Source: Amborella trichopoda (Eukaryota; Streptophyta; Magnoliopsida; Amborellales; Amborellaceae). From it: a stretch of DNA of 64,000 nt. Numbering within the stretch: position 1 is the first letter of the stretch; every line of letters begins with the position of its first letter. Below, piece by piece: positions 44,101 to 56,100 of this stretch. The notes below the pieces were generated by a model. The model searched no databases and was not told where the DNA came from. It worked only from the letters and a program-made list of their open reading frames with translations. The translations under genes and the position numbers were made by a program. Location: contig NW_006499705.1 of assembly GCF_000471905.2 (NCBI RefSeq), positions 1,629,326 to 1,693,325 of the forward strand. The letters are read 5' to 3'.

Positions 44101-47100
44101 GATGGCTATCGTGCTTTGATTATATCTGAAATTTAAAAAGGAAATCCCTACCGTTTTCAGGACAGCTATCGTGGTATACCAGCTTTTCTTTGAGATGGTT
44201 GTTGGTCAGAGCTTCGACACTGCAGCAGTGGTCAAATTTCTAACTAGAGTATCACTTGGAGCGTATGTACCTACTACTGTTTTTGGAGAAGATGTAGGTT
44301 TTTGAAATGTGGAATTGCTTATGAGATTATTTCTTGGGTTCAGTGTAGCTGTTGGTCTTGCTTTCGGCATTGTATCTGTTGTGTGGCTCAGATTTATTTT
44401 CAACGACACTGTCATAGAAATCACTTTGACACTTGCAGTGAGCTACATCGCATACTTCATTGTAAGATCATTATCTCTATTTTGTCTTTTTTGAAATTTG
44501 GACTCTAAAGATAGGGCTTTGCTGAATATTCTAGACTTTTCTGTTTATATTCTTGTGCCCATCCATCTGAATCTGTCCCAAAATTTTTTTTTTATTCAGA
44601 AAATACGACTATTTGACAAAAATTGATGGATGGTCTGAATGACCACAAGTAGAATATGTAATGATAGGGTAATTTAGATCTTGAGAGGGAGATTACTCTG
44701 GGAGCAGGAGTGAGAGCTTGAGCTGGAGGTGGAAGGCTGAAATCATGAATTCCTGTCCACTAGTAGTCACCATCCTTGAGAATAGGATCATTACCATGAA
44801 GGAGACAATGGCTGTTGTATCAGTGATAATGACTTTGAGACCTGAAATAGCATCTTGTTCAAGGCTGTTGTACTTAGAAACCATTTAGAATTATCAAAGC
44901 AGCCTTGACATACAATCTCTCTTTTATTTTTTTTATACATTAAAATTTTCATGCAGGACATATATTGGCAGCTTATACAATTTATGCAGCAAATCAATTC
45001 TAAACCTGTAAACTTCTTCTAAAGAGGCCAATATGCTATTTGGGATAAACTTTGATTATCATTGAGACTGTGTAGTTCGGTAAATTGAGAGTGCATAGAA
45101 ACCAATTCTCTTGACTTGGACTACAATGTAGACAAAATACAAAACCAATACACCTTGAAATTTTACAATACACTTGAAAATACAACTTGCAATATCAAAT
45201 TTCAGCAAGGTCACCGTAACTACAGTGAGCTATTGACTTCCAAATATACTCAAATGAGAAGATACAACTCAATTAGGGTCCCTTGCACATGTAAAAAACA
45301 AGCCATAAAAGGAGATTATCTAACTACACATGTATAGTGTGCATTTGAAAATTCAGCACCACTCAAATTTACAAGGCAAAATTATATATCAATAGACTTA
45401 TAAAAACTCATCACAACATGATCTCCGTTATATTGACTACATATGCTCAAGTATGCAATGTATCATGACCATGGGAAGCCAATCGGAGCTCTTGGGTGCC
45501 CAGTTTACGTCATTGGGTCTTAGCTATGTGCCATTGGGTGACATGTGACGGCATACCTCAAAACCGGGCTAATTCATCATCTAATAAGTGGGAAGCCAAG
45601 TATCTATTGATACGCACTTAAAACATGAATGATTTGCAGATATCTAAAGATCAAATCAAGTGGGAAAATCATGGGAGAAAACTGGACTCTTAATTCCCAA
45701 AACTGGTTCAATTGACTTCACAATTTGGTTCTCAGAATTTCAGCATAGTCTCGTCTTATAAAATTAACAATTCAAGAGATTATGAAGAAGATCTAAGTGA
45801 TTTATATGGTCATGAAAAACTTAAAGAAATATCAGCTAAAATTACTCCAAAAATCAAAGAAGAAAGTTCTTGGAAAACTATGTCAAAATATGCATGAATG
45901 AAACCTTTAACTATATGGATGAAGAGAGATCAATGATCATTCAAAGGATAAAAAATCTAATCATTAAAGGATGAAGAAATATTGTTGTAATTGATAATTT
46001 ACAGCAAAGAGAAACTAAAGGAATCAATGAAAATAGAAATGATCTTACTCTATTATTGAAGGCTTGAAGGCTAGATCATCCATGGCTTGAGTTTGAGCTT
46101 TGAATCATTCAATGGAGTTCTTCTATCACCTTAACATGAAGGAGAATTTTAGAGAGAGAAAAAAAGAAGAATACTTGCTTTCGGCGTGCCACTCAATGGA
46201 TGAAGAGGGAGAGAGATGTATGCCACTTTTGGAGGATAAAATGTGAAGTGAACTCATGTGGGAAATGAAGGCTCAAGGGGGTATTTATAAGATTATAACT
46301 TTCAAGTATGGAGATGCTTCTAGATGGATGAATCTTGACCGTCCATGTCATCTACCAATGGCTACAAAGAGAGGCTTGATCCTGACTCACCATCCACCAT
46401 CATGCCATCAAGATGTGTGGTATGCATTTAAATACCTTTATACTCCCTTAATTCACTCTAATTTCTCTTGTTATTAAAATACCCATGCCTTTTAGATTTA
46501 AGAAAACTAAAACCAAGATGGAGGTTATACTTTATGGTAATTTTGTCAAATATTCCAGCAAAAAACAAATCTCAAAAGTTCCCTCTATTTTGTAAGAGCA
46601 TGTGGGGCCAATGAAATCATGCCCATAAACTAGGTGATTGATTGCATATTTACCACATAACCTTAGAGTTAGGTTTGTAATTACAAACCCTATATCGCTT
46701 CTAGAATCCTCCACACATGTGCAAAAACCCGTTGCTTTAAGTATTAAACATGTGGCAAAATAATTTTTTCAAAAACTCAATATGTCATAAAAAGCTATAA
46801 CTCAATGTCCTTAAGTTAAAACAACAAACTGCATAAAGACATGGAGGGTCCCCTGTGGGGTTGACGTTACCCCCACATCATCTCCACGTGGGGTGACGTG
46901 GGACTCCCAAGCAACACGTGGACACCCATTGGCCATTTAGGTAGCCCATGTGGGTTCCGAGTAACTGTCTTTGTTTGTCATTTGTTTCAACTAATTTTGA
47001 AAAATGGATTTTCTTGCCCAAAAAATCCAGACAAATTTCCATGAATCCATAAAAATCATTTTCATCAAAATAAATCATTTTGGCATTGATTAAAAATATT

Positions 47101-50100
47101 TACAAGAGATAGGATCCTTGGAGTTGAATTACAAAATGGAGCACTCCACTCGGTTAGAGCCAGAATCCAAAGCCACCTTCTCGGTATGACCCAATAGACT
47201 CATGACCCACAATGTATAATCAAGGGTGTATAATCAAGGGCTCATGTTCTCAGCCAATCAAAATCAAATCGATGTACGATTCTGAATCCCCAAGCATAAG
47301 TGGATTTCAGGTGCACCCCCTAGAGGACATTCACACGTTTGGTGCAGGGGTTTCCTCTCTTAGCACATGTGCATACGTTTAACCAGTTTCTATAAGAGTG
47401 TCTTTCCATGCATTGCAACTGTATATGCACATACTACGAGAAGGTTCTAAGAGTCAGGGATTTAGGCCAATGTCCTCTATTGGTCCTAACCTCCCCGTAC
47501 AAGGCTTTTTGTCATCAAGCTCATACATAAATCGTAATACCTTGGCCCATCACTTAGACATGACACACAAACATGACAACCGACCCTGACTAAGAGGTGA
47601 CTCTCAACCCTCTCGGTACCTCCCATGCATATAAATCCTACTCATGAGTTAATTGGGGTTCCATGGCTCTTGGTCCATGTGCTCCCAGAGTCATGTCACT
47701 GTTTTACTCTCACTGAAGTTAAGAGCCATAGAAAATGTCGGAATTTAAGGCCTTGAATGGACATAATTCCAACAAATTGTATGGTAAAATATTACTTGTA
47801 TCTGTTTCTCCAAGGACTTTAATGGGGTTGCCAAAAGGATTTTGTCTTGATTGCTAGCGTGATGCTGATGGAAAATTTTAGGTCAATATTTTGTCTTCGG
47901 ACTTCATAATGAGTTAAATGCAAGTAGTGCAGGTGTGCCTTGAAATGCCTTCAGCATTCAGGTCGGGGTTGGATGTTCAACATTGGATTATTTTTTTCCT
48001 TTGCTGTCTATGCTACCTATTTCTAGTATGCAAATCTTTTTTGAGTAATCCATATTTTTTGTGATTTTTTTAATTAATTTCAATATGGTCCAATATATCA
48101 GTCTATGAGTTATAATCTGTTTATGGTCATCATTTTTGTATGCAATAGAACGAGTTTATCCTTAGGATTAGCTTAAGACCTCCGCTTTTTGGATTTATGT
48201 TGAATGTATTAGATGCCGACCCCAATTAGGTGGGAAAAAACTTTAACGATGATGTTGAACGTATTAGATCTTTCATTAGAAAGTAGTTATGAATGAAAAT
48301 TTTGGTGGGGTGAACTCTGGATATTGAAAGTCTATCAATTTGCTGGGATTATTTTCCCAATAGCCCTAGTTATGTCTTAGTTTCTTGTATTTTATTCCAT
48401 TGCCAATTCTGTTTGCATCATTTGGTATCAGAGCAGGCTTTGATCATCAAGAAATCAGGATGATTCAAGTCGTGAAGCATTCTCAAGACGACATGGATGT
48501 GGTAGGATGGTCATTCTCATCTTCGAGAGCCATTTTGGAAACTATTGTCGATTGGTACAAACCACCCATTTTCGATGAAGAAGATGCAATCAAGGTAACA
48601 GTTGAGGAGAAACCTATTTCCAATGGGCCAAAAAGTTTATGTTATGAAGAGTTTGAATTCTCACCATATGTATATGAAGATGTTTCTAAAGGGAGAAGAC
48701 CTTTTCTTGAGAGGACTTTTCAACCAATTACAACTTTAATTTTTTGAAGGTGGTTGATGTAGGAGAGAATGGGAAAAAGAAAATAAATAAGCCAAAAAAA
48801 TAACAAAAATTGAAAGATGAGAGACTGTATCCTCTCTCGGGGTTTGTAGGGGGGTCCACCCCAAAACGATCTCCTCATAAGACCCAAAATAAGTTCTTTT
48901 TTCTATTCCTCGTCATATCTGGTCCAATAGTTACACACTTATAAAAAAAATAATCCTAAAAACTAACTTGTTCCCCATGAAACCCTAATTAAATCCCAAC
49001 CCTTCATATTTTTTAAAAAATAAAGTTCCATTTTTACCTTTCAATTCTCTACAACTAAAAAAGACATAAATACCCTTAAAGAAAACTAGAAACCCAAAAT
49101 ATCCCCAAGCCTAAAATCCAGAAAATTATATTAAAATAAAAATTTACATCATTCTCCTAGGGTTGGAAGAAGCTCGACCTCGAGTTTATGGTCACTGTCT
49201 TCTTCACTATGTTCCAACCTGATATTTCCACCCTTCTCTTATCAAACTTTTGATTGTTGGACTTAATCCAACAAATTAGAGACCAATACGTTTTGTCAAG
49301 TCTTTTTTGAGTCTCTCAATTATTTGATCCACACGCTCTACATCTGGATCAATAGATGGTTGTGATGGGATCATGGTGTATAGATCTCAAGGCTCTGATA
49401 CCAATTGATGCAGGAGAGAATGGGGAAAGGAAAATAAAAATAACCAAAAAATTTAAAATAAAAATTAAAAGATGAGAGATTATACCTTGTCTCAGAGTCT
49501 ACAAGGGAGTCCACCACAAAAAGATCACTTCATAGGACCCGAATAAATTCTTCTTCTCATTTCAGATCCAATAGTTACATATTTGTAAAAAAAAACAACC
49601 TTAACACTTAACTTGTTTCCCAGGAAACCCTAATTAAATCCCTACCCTTCATCTTAAAAAAAAAAATTCCAATTCCAATTTTTACCCAACAATTCTCTAC
49701 AACTAAAAAATGCACATACTCCTAAAAAGAAAACTAGGAACTCATAATTAACCATTATCATAATAACGAAGATTCAGGATTTATGAAAAGTTGCCACAAA
49801 ATTTTACCTGGCTGTCTACCTAATACAGCTCTCCTCCTTTACTTAGGCATGGGAAGGGGGCCTGCCAAGGCGGAGTTAGGAAGCCAAAATAACCCCAAAC
49901 CTAAAATCTAGAGAATAGTAAAATAAAAAAAATTTAAAAACTCATTACATCAGTGATAGTTCAAAATATGACGGTGAATGAATTCTTGAAGTGTGGAGAC
50001 TTATGAGAGGTCCATGACGAGTCGAACAATTTCGACATCAACTACCATACCTAAAATCAAAGGTTCATATGAAGTAAAATGAGCTTGGTTAAGATTTACT

Positions 50101-53100
50101 GAACACAAGGTTGAGTTCTTTCCGAGGAGGAGTGAATGATGCAGTGTTGGACTAACACTACTAGTCAGTGCAAAAATGGACGCCTGATGAGCTTGGTTGT
50201 TGACTTGGAAATGGGTGTTGCATGATACATGTGCATGAGACTTTATTTTGATTCCGAAAAGTGTATGCCGGAAATAGGATTCTTACATAAAAGTTGAATA
50301 TTTTGAATTGGAATATATGTTGCATTGGTTATGGTTAATTTTGCAATGGTGGGTTTGGCTTTTCCAACCGGTGTCGAGTTCCCTCGAACCTGGGGGAATA
50401 ATGTTTTGTTGGGAGGGATTATTTCATATTCAAGGGACTTTTTTGTCTTTTCATATTTGCTGGAATTATGGGGGCAGTTTAGGCATTTCAATTTATTTTG
50501 GGGTTAGATTAGTTATGTTTCTCATTTTCAGTTGAGGTCATTAATCTTATAGTGTGGGGAATTGGTACATTGGTTAGCTTGGTCAACATGTCTCATTGAA
50601 TTTTGACTGTCTTTGGATTTATACTGCAAGGTGGTTGTTTTAGTGAATGTAAATGTTGTAAAATGAAGCTGGCAGTAATTTCTATAAATTATGAATGAAA
50701 ATTCTAGAGGGGCGAATTCTAGAGATTGAAAATATATTGATTTTCTGGGATTATTTTTTCTGCCGCCCCAGTTACATCATAGTTTCTCGTATTTTCTTCC
50801 ATTGCCAATTCTGTTTGCTACATGCATGCACATTCTACTGGACTTGCTACCGCATGAAAGATATATAAAATTGTATTACTATACAAAAGTGAATTGAACT
50901 ATTGTGTCACCACTAATTTCTTGTTTCTGTGTGAACAATATTAAAACTCATATATTGTTCATTATGTGCTAGGCTGATGATGAAGTTGAAGTGTCCGGAG
51001 TTTTGACAGTAATGACTGTTGGAATGTAAGTGAAATGTACTGCAATTTGGATATTTTCTTATAATTTTTATTCTAAGTTCTTCCCTTGACATGTCACTAT
51101 GTTGACAGGTTCTATGCTGCAGTGGCTCGAACAGCTTTCAAGGGTGAAAGCCAACAAAGCTTGCATCATTTCTGGTATATTTGTAATTCATGTACTTCTT
51201 CTTTGTGTCAAGTACTCCAGTATTCCTTTTATGATTACACACCTCCTTTGCTATGTTTGTTCCCTATGAACCAATCTTTGAAGGAAAATGAGGCTTACCA
51301 AAAGTAATGAGTCCATCTTTATTTTCCTTTAAAGAGAAACAAGACTTACCAAAATAATGGTCTATGGTCTCATTGAGAAACTTGCCTATGCACCAAGGAC
51401 AAACAATACCTGAGTACTACATAGTAACCATAAGGTACTAATCATCATCATCATCAAAACCTTTTCTCAACTAATTGCGGTTGGCTACATGCATTCTGGT
51501 CTGCTATTCTGTTCTATTAAAGGTCATATCTCAGTGAGGCCATAAGTCCATATATTTTTCTCACTATTTTCGACCATAACCTTTGGGCCTATCCCTTGCC
51601 CTTTTTGAGCCTTCCACTTGAACTAACTCGTACCTCCTAACAGTTGTTGTACTGGATTTGCACCACACATGGCCAGCCCACCTACGTCTACTTTTTCTTA
51701 TTTTATCGCCTATTTGTGCCACACCTAAATTCTTCCGAAGGTATTCATTTCGAATTCTATCCCATCTTGTCTTGCCACTTATTCGTCGCAACATCCTCAT
51801 CTCATCTACACTCATGCTATGGGTATATTGTTTCTTGCCTACTCAATATTCCAACCTATAAAACAAAACTGGTCTCACAACTGTCCTATATAACTAGGCA
51901 GCCTAATAAACACAGATCAGCGATAGAGTTTTCCTTTCAGCTTCATTGGTATGTGGTGATCGCATAAAACTCTGGTTGCACGTCCCCACTTCGTCCACCC
52001 AGCTTTAATTCCATGAGGTACTAATCAATAGATTCAACTAATCTCTTAAGAAAAGTGGAAGTAGATCAACAATCTATGAAGGTAAAATACGTGGTAGTTT
52101 GCCTATTTGCTCCCCTTTTTCCAAATGAGACTATCCAAATGGATAATATAAAAACAGTAATGTGATAAGTAGCAAAGACATAAGGTTTTTCCAGCCATTT
52201 CTTGTATTGACCGATGCTAGGTCTCTCATTACAAGTGTTTTCATCATTGTCCATGAAGAATGATGAAAAAAGTCTTGCTGGAAATCATTTGCAATAGCTT
52301 ACAGGAATATTTCATATCCAAAAAATATAGAGTATTTGTAAGGAAGTTCATCCTGTACACACACGCATACATGTACATATGCATCTATGTAATTATAAGT
52401 TTGTATTCTTTGTGTCTATGTCTCTAGCCTTAATTTCCTGCAAAACAATAGATCCATTTGCTCTATCATTCTTGGTTTTTCATTTTTAAGGAAAATATAT
52501 TTGTAACTTTTAAACCTTTATGTTGCCTTGGGATGCGATCCATATGCAGAAACTGTTTGATGCAACCTACAAATGCAATTCTTTATGTTTCATGCAACTT
52601 GAGGCTTTTGCTCTCTTTATAACACAATAAAGTCGTCAAGTCCTCCTATAACTAGAAATGTCATAAATGTCAAGGAATGTGTTCAAGGATCGGGAAGTGA
52701 TATTTTGTATCTTCAAGGTTCTAATACATCGTTCTAGGTGTTCATACATGACCATTCTACTTATATTCATGTTTGTTTTTTATTGCCTCCCTTGAGGATT
52801 CTGTATGTCATGATTGATATGGTAGCAGATGTTAGATTCATGTTTGCTGATAGTGGAAATTTATATTTAATTACTCCACTTTGATGATAATATGACTTAC
52901 TGAACTCTCTGAAATTGTTTGGCGTTGCCTCCCCAGGGAGATGGTTGCCTACATCGCAAACACTCTTATCTTTATCTTAAGGTAAACGCCGTCACACTAT
53001 AAATAACTGTATAATGTTGCTGTGTTTATGGTTATCAAGTTTCTGAGCTATACTTGGGTCATGGTTTAGACCTGCAGTTTATGTTTTTCCTAAAGAAAAA

Positions 53101-56100
53101 TGACTTTCTTTTTGGTATCGTGGTTTCATTTTTTTTTTTATTTTTTTTTATTTTTTATGTACCACCAAGCAATGAACTAGAGATGCATTACATATATGAT
53201 TTGGATAGAAAGCTCCTTTGCCTGGCATGTAAAGTTTGCATGATCTTTTTTGTTTATTTTTATCTTATATTCTGTAAATTGATGGGGCAAGTACATGAGC
53301 AATACTACTCACTGTTCATCTTTGAATAATTTGCATTGTTTTTTACCTATAGAACATGCCTTAGGATAAGTAGAATGGTCTGTTAAGGTGCAGCTGCAGC
53401 TGCGCCTCATACCCTTATGGCCGGACCTCATTCTCCAACTTTTCCATGGAATGAGAACCCAATACACACTAAAAACACTTGAAAATCGACATCCATCACA
53501 ACAACATGATTCTGGAGCCTTTCAAAAGCTCCGACTGATTGATCTACTTGCCATTGAAATGGATGTTCCAGATTGCAGTTTTCTAGGGCTTCAGATCCAT
53601 TTTTTTAGGCACTGATCTCAGGGGTAGAAGAACGGATTTTGAATCTTTTCGGTCCTTAGTCCTTACTCATCCATAAAATGACAAAATGAGTTGCATCATG
53701 ATGTGTTGGTTGTAGCAGCCACCGCATGAAACCAATTTCCCTTGTAAAAAGTATCATTGTTGTTCTAAGAGAGATGGTGTTCTATGGGAAAGCAAATCAA
53801 AGCATACATTTAATGAGAATATCTATTAGAATTACAAAACAATCATTTGGCAATTTCAGTGCCTTGTTCCATCGTAAACGCTCCTATCCTTCACAGGATA
53901 TAGTCTGGCATAACCCAAGTAATATTAAATGAACTTAGCATCTTGACCACATTTGTTTTTTGGGTAATTCGGTGGGGATGACGAGTCCCGTTTTTTGAAA
54001 TCGTTTGTGGTTTTTGAATGTGTTAGGTGAGAATGGAAGCCTAGACTTTTGTTGGGGCACAAGAGATGCTACCACCTTGACCCCAACCGCATTCTCATCT
54101 TAACCACATTTATAGTTATAACTATACTAGACCTATAAATGGTGCATGATTTTTGCGCATCCTTGCATGGTAAGTATATTCGTGGTTAGAGCATGACCCT
54201 ATGTTATAGATGATTGATGGCGGTACTTTCGCCCCACTTATTGTGAGGCAATGGTTTTTGTTTGAGAATACTTATTTTGAGGATGGGTTATGGTTGAATG
54301 TTTCGAACTAGTATCAGCTTCCTCAGAGAAGCTTGATTAAGTCAAACTAGGTTTGGCTGCATGAGTTGTTGCAGATTGTTGGTTATGTGTCTCATTTATA
54401 TTCACGTTTGTGAAACCTAGACATATACTGATCTTCCTCCATCAATACCATCCTGTCTCTGTAAACTTCCAAGTTCCTCTTATTCGTCACCAAAAAAAAC
54501 CTAAAAAAAGGTTCTTTGCTTATATATATAGCTGTATGTATATGCATGTTTGTTTTGAACTCATGACAGCATGGGGATGTGATTGACCAGCATTAGTCCA
54601 TCACACAAAGGGTGTGGGAATTTGTGTATCACTGAGTTGTTGACAGTGTTTAAGACCTCTCCACAATGTCCCTAGGTAACTTGTTTGCATTGAAGTGGCC
54701 TCAATTTCCAATATCAAAACGTGCCACATCACAACATGGAATGTAAGATTTCTTCATTTGGGGTTTTTCTTAGGACCACTTAACTCATTTAATGTAAAAG
54801 CTGCAATATTATATATGTGGATGCCATATGAATGGCTATAATATTATACGGTCCATATCATAGTTGCCAGGATCTTCCAAATAGGGGGTGATCCTTATCT
54901 GGGATCTCGCTTCCACATTAAGGGAAAAGGATCTCGATTTCTAAATTTTGGGATCCCGATCCTTATTGTTGGGGATTTCTGTTCCCACTGTTAGTGATCT
55001 CAATCCCAACCTCAAAGACTAAAACAACAACCATATTGATGATTTTCTTTATTTATAGCCAAGTAGTAACGCAACTATAGTTTCAATATAGTTGCATTGC
55101 TTGCTGCCGATAAATAAAGAAATACTTATTTTAAAGAGTATTATATAATCATAGATCCCAAAATGTTGGGATCAAGATCCCAAAAAGTTACGATTATGAT
55201 CCCCAAAAAGTTGGATGATGCTTCCAATCATAGGGATCCCCTAGCATTTCACGATTCCTCGCTCCTGACCCCGATTTGGCACCTGGTCCCGCTCCCAAAC
55301 CCAACAACTATGGTCCATATGCTTCACCCTACAGACATTTAAGGAGTGTCAAACACAACTAAGGCACATTTGAGGGGACAAAATCAACATTGAAAAGCTA
55401 CAAACGATTTTGTTGTTTCCTTATTCAAGGATAAGTTTGTGCCTACTCTTCTATATCCAAATTGTAAGGTTTTCTAGTTTTGATGTCATTTTAAGGAGCT
55501 AATTATTGTATCATCTTCTAACCATGATCATGGCATCAAAGAAGAATCTAACGATTCTTTGAAATTTTGTGTTTTTGGCAGTGGGGTTGTTATAGCTGAG
55601 AGCGTGCTTCGAAGTGGAATCCATGTTGAAAACCAAGGTAACAGTTTGTTTCATGGAAACAAAACTCAGTTATCATGACATGTCATATTACCTTTGGATT
55701 GATGTCATTCAAAAAGAATAGCATGCTTTCTATGCATATAGAATCAGAATCATGATTCATTACATGTTAGATGAGTGCATGTACTGCTGAGTACCTACAA
55801 AGATTATTGTCACCCTCAACATAAAAAAACAGTGAAGGTCTGTAGAAGATTTGCTATCTTGCTGGTGGTCTCCATTTGGCTTTATTGTAGAAAATTCTTT
55901 GTTATTATAACTTTGTGCCTCTTTTTGCGTGTTAGGCTTAGACTTTATTGTTTTATTTTGTAGTTTAGACTTATAGTTTATGTGGCACCGCTTTCTTCAT
56001 TTAGCTGAATTATTCATAACATGAAGGATATTTATGCTTGAGTAGGTAGTTCTCTTTTATGAGATCCAATCCATGTCATTGGCTTTCATAATGTGATGCA

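Larger units (their letters stand above)
44462..50972 (+). other. SOS1 intron 7 (6.5 kb) with a short LTR element
   Basis: GT at 44462 and AG at 50972 flank it, and the joined frame '[16 protein letters not shown]' is as expected. Between 45000 and 48100 the DNA resembles decayed repeats (CAACGTGGACACCC near 46910, CTCCCCGTACAAGGC near 47492), but I could not name a family. At 48120-48270 'GCCGACCCCAATTAGGTGGG' and GATGATG recall an RTE LINE 3' tail. The TRIM-like element is at 48755-49952. At 50700-50820 a stretch repeats 48290-48420 (ATGAATGAAAATTTTGG... against ATGAATGAAAATTCTAG..., then TTGCCAATTCTGTTTGC in both). Confidence 0.7.
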
